DNA from: Thalassobius vesicularis
GTDB lineage: Bacteria; Pseudomonadota; Alphaproteobacteria; Rhodobacterales; Rhodobacteraceae
Length of the DNA stretch: 64,000 bases
Assembly: GCF_004799325.1 (NCBI RefSeq)
Contig: NZ_SSMD01000001.1
Coordinates: 186,001-250,000 of the forward strand
Direction of reading: 5' to 3'
Positions 1 through 8,411 of the stretch are shown piece by piece. Below the pieces are notes generated by a model. It was not told the origin of the DNA and ran no database searches. It saw nothing but the letters and a program-made list of their open reading frames with translations. Made by a program: the position numbers and the translations under genes. Within the stretch, counting starts at the first letter, position 1, and each line of letters begins with the position of its first letter.

Positions 1-1
1 G

Positions 2-664
2 GACATCTCGGGCACCGAACTGCGTCGCCGCCTGCGTGAAGGCCTGGAGATCCCCGAGTGGTTCTCGTTCCCCGAAGTCGTGCAGGAACTGCGCCGCACC
101 TCGCCGCCGCGCTCCAAGCAAGGCTTCACCGTGTTCTTCACCGGTCTGTCGGGTTCCGGCAAATCGACCATCGCCAACGCTCTGATGGTCAAGCTGATGG
201 AGATGGGCGGCCGCCCCGTGACCCTGCTGGACGGCGATGTTGTGCGTAAGCACCTGTCGTCGGAACTGGGCTTCTCGAAAGAGCACCGCGACATCAACAT
301 CAAGCGGATCGGCTACGTCGCCTCCGAGATCACCAAGAATGGTGGTATCGCGATCTGTGCGCCCATCGCGCCCTACACCGCGACCCGCCGCGCCGTGCGC
401 GAGATGGTCGAAACCTACGGCGCCTTCGTCGAAGTGCACGTCGCCACCTCGCTGGAAGAGTGCGAAGCGCGCGACCGCAAGGGCCTGTACAAGCTGGCCC
501 GCGAAGGCAAGATCAAGGAGTTCACCGGGATTTCCGATCCCTATGAATCCCCGACCGCTGCCGAGCTGGTCGTCGAAACCGAGAACGTCGAGGTCGATCA
601 CTGCGCCCATCAGGTCCTGCTGAAGCTGGAATCGATGGGTCTGATCTCGGGCGGCTGGGGCTAA
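2..664 (+). CDS. sat-cysC: Bifunctional ATP sulfurylase/APS kinase, C-terminal part (5' end outside window)
   Basis: The reading frame is open from the left edge, so the gene is truncated by the window. The first residues (ISGTELRRRLREG, then PEWFSFPEV) are the C-terminal end of a Sat/Met3-type ATP sulfurylase. They run straight into a complete adenylylsulfate kinase domain with the P-loop GLSGSGKST, the conserved DGD after it, and the APS-binding NIKRIGYVA and PYTATR segments. Fused Sat-CysC enzymes activate sulfate to APS and then to PAPS in the cytoplasm and are common in Rhodobacterales. An ATG at position 80 is internal and is not a real start. A strong terminator follows directly, so this is the last gene of its operon. 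Confidence 0.95.
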   Translation, partial: DISGTELRRRLREGLEIPEWFSFPEVVQELRRTSPPRSKQGFTVFFTGLSGSGKSTIANALMVKLMEMGGRPVTLLDGDVVRKHLSSELGFSKEHRDINIKRIGYVASEITKNGGIAICAPIAPYTATRRAVREMVETYGAFVEVHVATSLEECEARDRKGLYKLAREGKIKEFTGISDPYESPTAAELVVETENVEVDHCAHQVLLKLESMGLISGGWG

Positions 665-687
665 GTCCCTCGCCTTCGGAACAATCG

Positions 688-716
688 GGCGCGCCCTTCG
701 CGGGGCGCGCCTTTTT
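688..716 (+). terminator. Rho-independent terminator after sat-cysC
   Basis: Perfect 9-bp stem (GGCGCGCCC / GGGCGCGCC) with a 6-nt loop, followed by five T. It lies 24 bp after the stop codon. The remaining 170 bp to the DUF1150 gene hold nothing I can identify. Confidence 0.9.
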
Positions 717-885
717 CATGGTCAGTGCTGAAAATAGTCATTCCATCCCTCCTGTGGCCGGGGCGCAGGGACAGGGATAGAACGGTTGCCTTAACAACAG
801 CCTAATGGGGACGGATGTGCCGCCAAAACGGGCGTACGAAAACCGGCGAAATTCTTACGATTCTCGCGGTTAACGGATCGTTACC

Positions 886-1113
886 TCAGTGCACCGCGAC
901 CGGCGCCAGGTCGTGCTGACGGGCCAGCAGGAAGGCCAGTTTGCGGTCATTGACCAGCGCCAGACGCTCGCCCTCGACGTTGCAGACGGCATAAAGCGTC
1001 GATTTTCCCTGTGCCTGTTCGCGCAGTTCCACCGGCAGGTCGGCCACCTTGACCGAGCGGACATAGACGATCCGGTTCTGGTCGTCGGTGCCGAAATCGT
1101 ATTTCGTATCCAT
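886..1113 (-). CDS. DUF1150 family small protein
   Basis: A 75-residue acidic protein matching the DUF1150 family, whose members sit next to small heat-shock genes in Rhodobacterales. Its start lies only 3 bp after the stop of the Hsp20 gene, and the ribosome binding site AAGGGG is inside the end of hsp20, so the two are translated from one message. No catalytic motif is visible. Function is unknown; the context suggests stress or proteostasis. Confidence 0.85.
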   Translation of the reverse strand: MDTKYDFGTDDQNRIVYVRSVKVADLPVELREQAQGKSTLYAVCNVEGERLALVNDRKLAFLLARQHDLAPVAVH

Positions 1114-1116
1114 GAC

Positions 1117-1530
1117 TTAACCCCTTTTGATCTTGATGCTCTGCACCACCGTCTCGGGCTGGACGCGGTTCAGGTCGACGTGCAGCAGGCCGTTTTCCAT
1201 CACGGCCTCGCCCACCTCGACCCCGTCCGCCAGCACGAAACTGCGCTGGAACTGTCGCGCCGCGATGCCCCGGTGCAGGAACACCCGGCCTTCCAACTCT
1301 TCGCGTTGCCGACCCCGGATCACCAGTTGCCGATCCTCAAGCGTGATCGCCAGTTCATCCTCGGCAAAACCGGCCACGGCCAGCGTAATTCTGTAAGAGT
1401 TTTCAGAGGTTTGTTCGATATTGAAGGGCGGATACCCCTCGTTGCCGGACTTCGCGTTACGCTCCAGCAGGCGTTCCAGCTGGTCAAAACCCAGCAGATA
1501 CGGGTGCGACCCCAAGGTAAGTTTCGTCAT
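1117..1530 (-). CDS. Hsp20/alpha-crystallin family small heat-shock protein
   Basis: A 137-residue small heat-shock protein (IbpA-like). The alpha-crystallin domain spans roughly residues 30-130, with YPPFNIE at its start, VAGFAEDEL, LVIRGRQ, and a C-terminal GLLHVDL strand. These proteins are ATP-independent holdases that keep unfolding clients soluble. The start at 1530 is chosen because AAGGACG lies just upstream; longer in-frame extensions to 1611 lack a binding site. It forms a two-gene operon with the DUF1150 gene downstream. Confidence 0.93.
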   Translation of the reverse strand: MTKLTLGSHPYLLGFDQLERLLERNAKSGNEGYPPFNIEQTSENSYRITLAVAGFAEDELAITLEDRQLVIRGRQREELEGRVFLHRGIAARQFQRSFVLADGVEVGEAVMENGLLHVDLNRVQPETVVQSIKIKRG

Positions 1531-1689
1531 CGGCACGTCCTTACGGCTAAGCGACAGTCCAAATACGCAGGCCCCGTTGCGGCGACCTACCCTTGAAATA
1601 TGGGGGCGCAATGGAAAGGGCGCAAGGGCTTTGCGAAAAGGTTGGTTTTCAGTATGTTACAGCAGCAGAGAACAACAAGAATCACAGCC

Positions 1690-1914
1690 ATGAACGCCCA
1701 AAGCGACATTTCGATGAAAACCGAAGACGTGCTGCGGGTAGAGCTGGAGGTTTTCCGCCGCGAACACCGCGATCTGGACGAGGCGATCATCGCCATGGTC
1801 GAACGCGGCACCGCCGATCAGCTGACGATCCAGCGCCTGAAAAAGAAAAAGCTGCGGCTAAAGGACATGATCGCCCTGATCGAGGATCGCCTGACCCCGG
1901 ACATCATTGCGTAA
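1690..1914 (+). CDS. YdcH/DUF465 family protein
   Basis: A 74-residue, highly charged helical protein with the DUF465 pattern: an RVELEVFRREHRDLDEAI helix, a central TADQLTIQRLKKKKLRLKDMI helix and a short tail. Members form helical hairpins of unknown function. I start at ATG 1690 rather than the in-frame 1600, because the longer version adds a non-homologous N-terminus that overlaps the heat-shock promoter region. The gene ends 50 bp before purE on the same strand and may share its transcript. Confidence 0.8.
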   Translation: MNAQSDISMKTEDVLRVELEVFRREHRDLDEAIIAMVERGTADQLTIQRLKKKKLRLKDMIALIEDRLTPDIIA

Positions 1915-1964
1915 CGCGCCGCCTTGGCTATAGTGCGCGCTCCTGAAGGCAAAAGGGGCACGGA

Positions 1965-2453
1965 ATGACGGACGTGAAAGTAGGCATCATCATGGGCAGC
2001 CAATCGGACTGGCCCACCATGAAAGAAGCCGCTGATATCCTTGATGAATTGGGCATCGCCTACGAGGCCAAGATCGTGTCGGCCCACCGCACGCCCGACC
2101 GTCTGTGGACCTATGGCAAGACCGCCGTGGACCGCGGCCTGCACGTCATCATCGCCGGTGCCGGCGGGGCCGCGCATTTGCCGGGCATGATGGCCTCGAA
2201 AACCCGCGTGCCGGTGATCGGCGTGCCGGTCCAGACCAAGGCCCTGTCGGGCGTCGACAGCCTCTATTCCATCCTGCAAATGCCGCGCGGTTTTCCCGTT
2301 GCCACGATGGCCATCGGCGGCGCTGGTGCCAAGAACGCAGGGCTGATGGCCGCCGCGATCCTGGCCAACACCGACCCCGAAATCGCCGCCCGTCTGGATG
2401 CCTGGCGCGACGCGCTCTCCGCCTCGATCCCCGAGGAGCCTTCGGATGACTGA
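1965..2453 (+). CDS. purE: N5-carboxyaminoimidazole ribonucleotide mutase, class I
   Basis: A 162-residue class I PurE, which converts N5-CAIR to CAIR in de novo purine synthesis. Seen in the sequence: MGSQSDWP near residue 10 (phosphate binding), SAHRTPDR near residue 42 (catalytic His) and the [11 protein letters not shown] loop. Length is normal. AAGGGGCACGG precedes the ATG. The end overlaps purK by 8 bp, so translation is coupled to the CAIR-producing partner. Confidence 0.97.
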   Translation: MTDVKVGIIMGSQSDWPTMKEAADILDELGIAYEAKIVSAHRTPDRLWTYGKTAVDRGLHVIIAGAGGAAHLPGMMASKTRVPVIGVPVQTKALSGVDSLYSILQMPRGFPVATMAIGGAGAKNAGLMAAAILANTDPEIAARLDAWRDALSASIPEEPSDD

Positions 2454-3513
2454 CACCCTCCCCACCGGCGCGACCATCGGCATTCTGGGCGGCGGTCAGC
2501 TGGGCCGCATGCTCTCGGTCGCGGCTTCGCGTTTGGGCTTCAAGACCCACATCTATGAACCCGGCGCCAACCCGCCCGCCGCCGACGTCGCCCATGCCGT
2601 GACCACCGCCCCGTACGAGGACGAAGCCGCCCTGCGCGCCTTTGCCGAAACCGTGGATGTAATCACCTATGAGTTTGAAAACATTCCTACTTCGGCGCTC
2701 GACATCCTGGAATCCTTGCGCCCGATCCGCCCCAATCGCCGCGCACTTGCCGTCAGTCAGGACCGCCTGACCGAGAAGGCATTCCTCACCGATCTGGGCC
2801 TGAAAACCGCCGCCTTCGCCGCCGTGGACGACGCCGTCGATCTGGCCGAAGCCATCGCCGAAATCGGCACGCCCGCCATCCTGAAAACCCGCCGCTTCGG
2901 CTATGACGGCAAGGGCCAGTCCCGCCTGAAATCGCCCGAGGACGCCGGGAAAGCCCTCGCCGACATGGCTGGCGCGCCCTCGATCCTCGAAGGCTTCGTG
3001 AACTTCACGCACGAGGTTTCGGTCATCGGCACCCGCAGCATCGACGGCCAGGTTGCCTGCTTTGATCCCGGCGAAAACGTCCACCGCGACGGCATCCTGC
3101 ACACCACGACCGTGCCCGCGAACCTGACTGCCAGCCAGAAAATGGACGCCGTCCTGCTGACCGCGAAAATCCTGAACGCGCTGAAATACGTTGGCACGAT
3201 GGGGGTCGAGCTGTTCGTCACCCCGCAGGGTCTGATCGTCAACGAAATCGCCCCGCGCGTGCACAATTCCGGCCACTGGACCCAGAACGGCTGCGCCATC
3301 GACCAGTTCGAGCAGCACATCCGCGCGGTCGCCGGCTGGCCTCTGGGCGATGGCAAACGTCATTCCGACGTGGTGATGGAAAACCTGATCGGCGCCGACA
3401 TGGACCGCGTGCCCGACATCGCCAAGGAACCCAACGCCGCACTGCACCTCTATGGCAAGGCCGAAACGAAGCCCGGTCGCAAGATGGGCCACGTCAACCG
3501 CATCACGCCATAA
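2446..3513 (+). CDS. purK: N5-carboxyaminoimidazole ribonucleotide synthase
   Basis: A 355-residue ATP-grasp enzyme that carboxylates AIR to N5-CAIR using bicarbonate and ATP. The N-terminal Rossmann-like domain begins [12 protein letters not shown]. The ATP-grasp core includes [14 protein letters not shown] and [14 protein letters not shown]. The start at 2446 follows GAGGAG and overlaps the end of purE; an in-frame start at 2398 would overlap too much. The next gene is convergent, with a dispersed repeat between. Confidence 0.97.
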   Translation: MTDTLPTGATIGILGGGQLGRMLSVAASRLGFKTHIYEPGANPPAADVAHAVTTAPYEDEAALRAFAETVDVITYEFENIPTSALDILESLRPIRPNRRALAVSQDRLTEKAFLTDLGLKTAAFAAVDDAVDLAEAIAEIGTPAILKTRRFGYDGKGQSRLKSPEDAGKALADMAGAPSILEGFVNFTHEVSVIGTRSIDGQVACFDPGENVHRDGILHTTTVPANLTASQKMDAVLLTAKILNALKYVGTMGVELFVTPQGLIVNEIAPRVHNSGHWTQNGCAIDQFEQHIRAVAGWPLGDGKRHSDVVMENLIGADMDRVPDIAKEPNAALHLYGKAETKPGRKMGHVNRITP

Positions 3514-3516
3514 CCC

Positions 3517-3546
3517 CTTCTTTCTGATCAGAAATACTCCCCGCGG
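3517..3546 (-). repeat. Dispersed intergenic repeat, copy 1
   Basis: Read on the minus strand this is GGGGAGTATTT followed by CTGATCAGAAAGAAG. It closely matches 26371-26403 and more loosely 19653-19685. It sits in the 57-bp gap between convergent purK and phnM. Confidence 0.6.
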
Positions 3547-3570
3547 AGCGTCCGCACTCTCCGCGGGCGC

Positions 3571-4677
3571 TCACGCCAGAAAGCGTGCGGCGACCTCTCC
3601 GGCCAGATGGGTGACCCGCCCGCCCGCAATCGTCGCCCCGACCCGGCCTGCCGCATCCAGCACCACCAGATCGGCCCGCTTGCCCGGCATCAATTCGCCG
3701 CGATCCGCCAGCCCCAACACCCGCGCCGGCCCCGAGGACACCAGATCCCAGCGATCCAGCGCCAGTGCCGCCAAACGTGGCGCGGGGTAATGGTAATCCG
3801 AGGCCAGCGCGTCCCCGATCCCGCCCATCACCAGTTCTGCCGCGCTGACATTCCCGGAATGCGAGCCGCCGCGCACCACGTTCGGCGCCCCCAACACAAC
3901 CGGGTCACCCGCCGCGCGGGCCGCTTCGGCCGCCTCGCGGGTCTCGGGGAATTCCGACAGCGCGACACCCATCGCACGCCATTCCGCTCGCGCCACGGCC
4001 GTGCGATCATCATGGCTGCCGATCAGCACCCCCTGCGCGCGCAACCGGTCCGCCAACCCTGTTAGCGCCGCTGGCACCTCTGGCGCACGCGCGTGAAGGT
4101 CCTGCAGCATGGCCAGATGCGCCTCGGGCGAGCGGCCGCTTTTCAGCGCCTGCCCGGTCAGTCGAGGCGGGCGCTTGCCCTTGGCCAGCGCCTCGTGCGG
4201 CAGGTGGTCGTTGAACACCACGAAACCGACGCCATACCGCGCGACGGCATCTTCGAAGCGGCTGAAATCATTCAGCAAATGGGTTTCCAGCCGCAACTGA
4301 ACCCACAAATCGGTGCCCAGACCCGCATACCCTTCCAGCGCATCCAGAAAGCGCAGCGCAAATTCCGGGGCCCGCATCCCGCCTTCCCAGCTCCAGAACT
4401 GGGCCAGTGTAGCCGTGGTGATGCCATTGGCGGCCAGTTCCGCCTCGGTCGCAACCAGACCTGCAGTCAGGTCTTTCATCGCACCGCGACGCGGGGCCAG
4501 ATGCCGTTCGAACCCATCGCCGTGGATGTCGACAATACCGGGCAGCACCTTGAAGCCGGATAAATCCACCCGGCGCGGGGCGCTCTGATCGGACAAGACC
4601 GCGCCATCCACGGTAATCTCATCCTGCGCCCAGCCGTCAGGACGCAGGATCGTGGCGTTTGTCAGCGTCAGATGCAT
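3571..4677 (-). CDS. phnM: PhnM-type alpha-D-ribose 1-methylphosphonate 5-triphosphate diphosphatase
   Basis: A 368-residue amidohydrolase-superfamily protein matching PhnM, the carbon-phosphorus lyase pathway enzyme that releases pyrophosphate from ribose 1-phosphonate 5-triphosphate. Visible signatures are the metal-site segment GIVDIHGDGFERH near residues 48-59, the PhnM hallmark FVVFNDHLP, SHDD near residue 218, and GAPNVVRGGSHSGNVSA, followed by the C-terminal GKRADLVVLD strand of the composite beta domain. No other phn gene is in the window, so this copy is detached from a phnGHIJKL cluster, or has a side role. Confidence 0.9.
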   Translation of the reverse strand: MHLTLTNATILRPDGWAQDEITVDGAVLSDQSAPRRVDLSGFKVLPGIVDIHGDGFERHLAPRRGAMKDLTAGLVATEAELAANGITTATLAQFWSWEGGMRAPEFALRFLDALEGYAGLGTDLWVQLRLETHLLNDFSRFEDAVARYGVGFVVFNDHLPHEALAKGKRPPRLTGQALKSGRSPEAHLAMLQDLHARAPEVPAALTGLADRLRAQGVLIGSHDDRTAVARAEWRAMGVALSEFPETREAAEAARAAGDPVVLGAPNVVRGGSHSGNVSAAELVMGGIGDALASDYHYPAPRLAALALDRWDLVSSGPARVLGLADRGELMPGKRADLVVLDAAGRVGATIAGGRVTHLAGEVAARFLA

Positions 4678-4740
4678 CGGTGGGCCTGCTTTTGGGATCG
4701 GCCCGTTTTCCGCGATTTCGGCGCTGAACGCAATGCCGGC

Positions 4741-5220
4741 CTAAAGCCGCGAATAGGCGGGGGGATAGACCAGTTCGGCCTCGATCCCGGCGGTTTCGAT
4801 CCGGATCGGGTACATCAACGTGTTTTCCAGCGAAAACGGAGTCTCCAACCGCTCGGCCGCCGTGCGCGTGAACCCGAAGCGCTGGTAATACCGCGCGTGG
4901 CCCAGCACCGTCACGGCCGACGCATCCTGTTGGCGCGCCGCCTCGACCGCCGCGCGCACAAGGTCGCTGCCGATGCCTGCGCCTTGTTTCTCGGGGCGGA
5001 CGGCGACGGTGGCCAGGATAAACCAGCGGTCAGGATACAGGTGGCGGGCCATGCAGATATGCCCGTCCGGGCCATCGTCGCTGTCCCAGACATACTCTGC
5101 CGCGACATCCCCGTTCTCTCTCAGCGCCTCAACCAGGCACGCTTCGTAGCTGCGCGCGTAGCAATTGCCGATCAGCGTGGCCACCTGGTAACGATCTGCC
5201 GGCTGGTATGTCCGGATCAT
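4741..5220 (-). CDS. GNAT family N-acetyltransferase (YhbS-like)
   Basis: A 159-residue GNAT enzyme. The acetyl-CoA pyrophosphate loop is VRPEKQGAGIGSDLV, and the GHARYYQRFGF segment is typical of the YhbS/COG3153 branch. Substrate unknown. I start at ATG 5220, which has AAGAG at a workable distance; ATG 5229 and an upstream extension to 5280 are less likely. It lies 63 bp upstream of phnM on the same strand. It does not resemble PhnO, so a phosphonate role is not implied. Confidence 0.85.
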   Translation of the reverse strand: MIRTYQPADRYQVATLIGNCYARSYEACLVEALRENGDVAAEYVWDSDDGPDGHICMARHLYPDRWFILATVAVRPEKQGAGIGSDLVRAAVEAARQQDASAVTVLGHARYYQRFGFTRTAAERLETPFSLENTLMYPIRIETAGIEAELVYPPAYSRL

Positions 5221-5370
5221 CGGAAACATCTCTTGTTCAATCAGCCGCTTAGGTCGACCTTGCCCAAGCGTAGGCCCCACTGCCTGTCAGGCTCAAGCAG
5301 CGCCGCGACGTTGGACGCCGCTTTGCCGCACAAGCAGGGAGCGCTTTGCCTGTTTCTTGTGCAAGTTCGC

Positions 5371-6180
5371 TCAGGCCAAGCCGTTGGACCGCGCCGCCTG
5401 CGCCACTTTTTGGGCAATCGCCGCATGCATGAGCGGATTCGGCAGATCGCGCGCGGCAAACGCCTCCATCGGGGCAAAGACCATGCCTGCCGTGCGGTCG
5501 TCAGAGCCGTCATTGGAAAGCGGCGCCTCGACCACCTGCACACAGCGTTTCTGGATGGGTTGCAGCAGGCGGTCGTTCAACAGCGGGTCCGCCCGCGTTT
5601 GCGGCATCCACAGCACCAGCGTCGGTCGGTCAATCCGCCGGATCAGGGTGACCATCGAGGTCAACCAAGCCCGCCGACACTCTGCCGCGACCTTCTCATA
5701 ATTGCGCCGAGACCCGCGTTTCAACTGACCCAGCAGATGGCCCACGAAATGGAACTGCGTGAAGTCCAGCGACGGGTAAAGCTGCCGCAATGCAGCGGTC
5801 GCACGGATGAACCTGTCGTTCCGACGCGGATGAACTGAGTAAAATCCGTTCGAAACAAACTGCGGCCCCATCGCCTGCAGCACCACGTATTCCGCCTTTC
5901 GCGCGATCTCCAGCACGGCGGGGTCGCTGCGGAACGTCTCGACCCCGGCGTTGGTGACCCCAAGGTTGACGCTGGTCAGCCCGATCATGTCCTCGACCAG
6001 CGCGGGAAAGGGGCGCGCCACGAACTTCCCGTAAGTCTCTGTGCTGCCGATAAAAACCGCGTACGGCTGCGTCAGGGAACGTTCCGGACCCCGAAAATGC
6101 AGCCGCTGCTGGCCGTAATTGCATACCAAATAGTCCAGGGCACCGGCCCCGTTATGTTCATAGGTCATCTCACCCACCAT
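5371..6180 (-). CDS. DUF6473 family protein
   Basis: About 269 residues. The sequence follows the DUF6473 pattern known from Rhodobacteraceae: an ALDYLVCNYGQ opening, FRGPERSL, GSTETYGKFVARPFPALVE, VNLGVTNAGVETF and FYSVHPRRNDRFI. The GSTETYGKF and NAGVE blocks resemble SGNH-hydrolase blocks, but that is only an inference. I use ATG 6180, which has GGTGA upstream; homologues more often begin at the equivalent of ATG 6168 (MTYEHNG). The 150 bp between this gene and the GNAT gene holds nothing recognisable. Confidence 0.8.
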   Translation of the reverse strand: MVGEMTYEHNGAGALDYLVCNYGQQRLHFRGPERSLTQPYAVFIGSTETYGKFVARPFPALVEDMIGLTSVNLGVTNAGVETFRSDPAVLEIARKAEYVVLQAMGPQFVSNGFYSVHPRRNDRFIRATAALRQLYPSLDFTQFHFVGHLLGQLKRGSRRNYEKVAAECRRAWLTSMVTLIRRIDRPTLVLWMPQTRADPLLNDRLLQPIQKRCVQVVEAPLSNDGSDDRTAGMVFAPMEAFAARDLPNPLMHAAIAQKVAQAARSNGLA

Positions 6181-6260
6181 GTTTTCACCCAAGGGCAAGA
6201 GTCGCTGACAGACCTTGATAATTCGCTAAACGGCAAATTTGAGTAACAATTGCCGGTTAC

Positions 6261-6274
6261 GCTGCACTTGCAGC
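6261..6274. promoter_or_regulatory. PhaR-type palindrome CTGC-N4-GCAG upstream of the hydroxybutyryl-CoA dehydrogenase gene
   Basis: Perfect inverted repeat GCTGC-ACTT-GCAGC, 50 bp before the start codon at 6324. It fits the CTGC-N3/4-GCAG pattern reported for PhaR, the polyhydroxybutyrate-responsive repressor of Paracoccus and Rhodobacter. The 12-mer CGCTGCACTTGC at 6260-6271 recurs exactly upstream of the methylsuccinyl-CoA dehydrogenase gene. Confidence 0.6.
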
Positions 6275-6323
6275 ATGTCGGCGGTCGTGAAACAGTCCGC
6301 CCGAACCGCAGAAGGAACATCCC

Positions 6324-7199
6324 ATGGAAATCAAATCAGTTGGCGTGATCGGCGCGGGCCAGATGGGCAATGGTATTGCTCATGTGATGGCCACGGCGGG
6401 GTTCGATGTCTTGCTGAATGATATCAGTCAGGACGCATTGGACCGCGCGATCGCCACCATCGACCGCAACCTGGAACGCCAGGTGCATCGCGGCCAGCTG
6501 AGCGAAGCGGACAAGGCAGACGCCCTGTCGCGGATCCGTCCCACCACCGCGCTGGCGGAGCTGGGCCAGCTGGATCTGGTCATCGAATCCGCCACCGAGA
6601 AAGAGGCCGTCAAAAGCGGCATCTTTGAATCCCTGCAGCCGCACCTGGCGCCGCACACCATCCTGGCGACGAACACCTCCTCGATCTCGATCACCCGCCT
6701 GGCCAGCCGCACCGACCGCCCCGAACGTTTCATGGGTCTGCACTTCATGAACCCGGTCCCGGTGATGAAACTGGTCGAGCTGATCCGCGGCATCGCCACC
6801 GATCAAAAGACCTATGACCTGTGTCTGGCGATCGTGCACAAACTGGGCAAAACCGCCGCCTCGTCCGAGGACTTCCCGGCCTTCATCGTGAACCGCGTTC
6901 TGGTGCCGATGATCAACGAGGCCTGCTATGTCCTGTACGAAGGCGTGGGTGACGTTGCCTCGATCGACAGCGCGATGAAGCTGGGCGCCAACCACCCGAT
7001 GGGTCCACTGGAGCTGGCGGATTTCATCGGTCTGGATACCTGCCTGTCGATCATGCAGGTGCTGTATGACGGCCTGTCGGACACCAAGTACCGCCCCTGC
7101 CCGCTGCTGGTGAAGTACGTCGAGGCCGGCTGGCTGGGCCGCAAATCCAAGCGCGGGTTCTACGACTACAACGGCGACGAGCCGGTTCCCACCCGCTAA
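6324..7199 (+). CDS. hbd: 3-hydroxybutyryl-CoA dehydrogenase
   Basis: A 291-residue 3-hydroxyacyl-CoA dehydrogenase of the single-function short type (Hbd/PaaH). It interconverts acetoacetyl-CoA and 3-hydroxybutyryl-CoA with NAD(P). The N-terminal Rossmann motif is G10-A-G12-Q-M-G15. The catalytic His lies in HFMNPVPVMKLVE, with the paired Glu in VIESATE; the C-terminal dimer domain includes ANHPMGPLELADFIGLD. AGGAA precedes the ATG. It is a single gene with its own promoter region containing a PhaR-like palindrome, which ties it to polyhydroxybutyrate or the ethylmalonyl-CoA pathway. Confidence 0.93.
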   Translation: MEIKSVGVIGAGQMGNGIAHVMATAGFDVLLNDISQDALDRAIATIDRNLERQVHRGQLSEADKADALSRIRPTTALAELGQLDLVIESATEKEAVKSGIFESLQPHLAPHTILATNTSSISITRLASRTDRPERFMGLHFMNPVPVMKLVELIRGIATDQKTYDLCLAIVHKLGKTAASSEDFPAFIVNRVLVPMINEACYVLYEGVGDVASIDSAMKLGANHPMGPLELADFIGLDTCLSIMQVLYDGLSDTKYRPCPLLVKYVEAGWLGRKSKRGFYDYNGDEPVPTR

Positions 7200-7217
7200 G
7201 ATCGGCGGCGCCCGGGC

Positions 7218-8093
7218 TTACCGGGCGTCCTGCCCCAAGGCCAGCGTGTGCTCGCGCAGCCACGCCATGAAGCCGCGCGGATCCTTGGCCAACCGCTCCA
7301 TCTGTGCGTCGGTCAGGGGATGGCCCACAACGGGTTTCTGCGGCTTGTTGCAGCTATGCACGATCTCATGCAGCAGCAGGCTTTGCCGCAGGATTGGGGA
7401 AATCCGGTTCGCGATCTGATACCAGCGCGAGTTCGACCCCGGGAAAAAGATCGGCACCACCTTGGCCCCCGAACGGCGGATCATCTGGGCGGTAAACACG
7501 TTCCACTCCGCCTCCTCTGCCGGGCCGAACCAGGTTTTCGACGACATCACCACGCCCGACGGAAAGACCGAGATCAGCCCGCCGCGTTTCAGCTCGTCCA
7601 TCGCGGCGGAGCGCATTTCCACGAACTTGCGCTGCGCGTCTTCCTCGTGCGGGAACGGCACCGGGATCAGGTACGAGGACGCCACCTCGTCAATTCCGGT
7701 CAGCAGGGCGCGGGTCAGGATCTTGTAATCGTCGCGCCGACGACCGACCAGATCGGCCAGGATCATGCCATCGGTCAGCCCGTGCGGATGGTTGGCCACG
7801 ACGACAACCGGCCCGTCCAGCGGGATGCGGTCGATCTGGTCCTGCGGGGTTTGCAGCGAGATGCCCATCACGTCCAGCGCCGCGCGCCAGAACGCCTGAC
7901 CAGTCGGGGCGCCCTGCTTTTCGAACCTGCGGACCATCCGCAGGATCGTCAGCTTGCCGCTCATCCATTCGATCGTCTTGATGACCGTCGCGGTCAGCTT
8001 GTTATCGAACGTGCTGGCATAGGTCAGGCTGCGCCTGTCATAGGTCGTCGGCTCTGCCTGGGGGTGCGAGTCGGTCACGGAACTGTCTTTCAC
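7218..8093 (-). CDS. Lysophospholipid acyltransferase family protein (PlsC superfamily)
   Basis: A 291-residue glycerolipid-type acyltransferase. The acceptor motif is NHPHGLTDG near residue 101, with five residues between the His and Asp instead of the four in classic NHX4D PlsC; this spacing (NHPxGxxDG) is typical of the OlsA/hemolysin-like branch. FPSGVVMSSK is the second block and VVPIFFPG the third. There is no clear signal or membrane anchor. The listed start is a GTG at 8093 without an obvious ribosome binding site; GTG 8078 is an alternative. It lies downstream of ptsH on the same strand. The acyl acceptor is unknown. Confidence 0.82.
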   Translation of the reverse strand: MKDSSVTDSHPQAEPTTYDRRSLTYASTFDNKLTATVIKTIEWMSGKLTILRMVRRFEKQGAPTGQAFWRAALDVMGISLQTPQDQIDRIPLDGPVVVVANHPHGLTDGMILADLVGRRRDDYKILTRALLTGIDEVASSYLIPVPFPHEEDAQRKFVEMRSAAMDELKRGGLISVFPSGVVMSSKTWFGPAEEAEWNVFTAQMIRRSGAKVVPIFFPGSNSRWYQIANRISPILRQSLLLHEIVHSCNKPQKPVVGHPLTDAQMERLAKDPRGFMAWLREHTLALGQDAR

Positions 8094-8128
8094 TGAAGCA
8101 GACCCATCCTTGTTGCGCCTGCTGGCGC

Positions 8129-8407
8129 TTACATCTCTTCCCCGAAACGGTCGGCCACCAAGGCCTCCAACGCGTCGGCCAAGGCCGCAGCGTCCGGCCC
8201 CGAGGTCCGCACGTCGATCGAGGTTCCCTTGGACGCTGCCAGCATCAGCAGGCCCATGATACTGTCGCCCGAGGCCGACATGCCGTCGCGCGACACCTCG
8301 GCGCGAGCGTCGAAGCCTTCCACCACCTCGACCAGCTTGGCCGAGGCGCGGGCATGAAGGCCCTTCACGTTGATGATCTGCAAGGTGCGCGTGATGCTGT
8401 CGGTCAT
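8129..8407 (-). CDS. ptsH: HPr phosphocarrier protein
   Basis: A 92-residue HPr. The active-site histidine is His18 in KGLHARAS. The serine region around SASGDSIMGLLMLAA matches the HprK phosphorylation site. It passes phosphate in a regulatory, not sugar-transporting, phosphotransferase chain, since only an EIIA partner is present and no EIIB/C/D genes are nearby. It starts 4 bp after the EIIA stop codon in the chvI-chvG-hprK-rapZ-EIIA-ptsH operon. Confidence 0.95.
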   Translation of the reverse strand: MTDSITRTLQIINVKGLHARASAKLVEVVEGFDARAEVSRDGMSASGDSIMGLLMLAASKGTSIDVRTSGPDAAALADALEALVADRFGEEM

Positions 8408-8411
8408 GGTA

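Noticed and set aside
2149-3492. A 447-codon minus-strand frame over purE/purK
   Set aside because: Antisense shadow of purEK with no recognisable protein features.
3521-3534. TTTCTGATCAGAAA as a regulatory operator
   Set aside because: It lies downstream of two convergent genes and is part of the dispersed repeat, so promoter control is unlikely.
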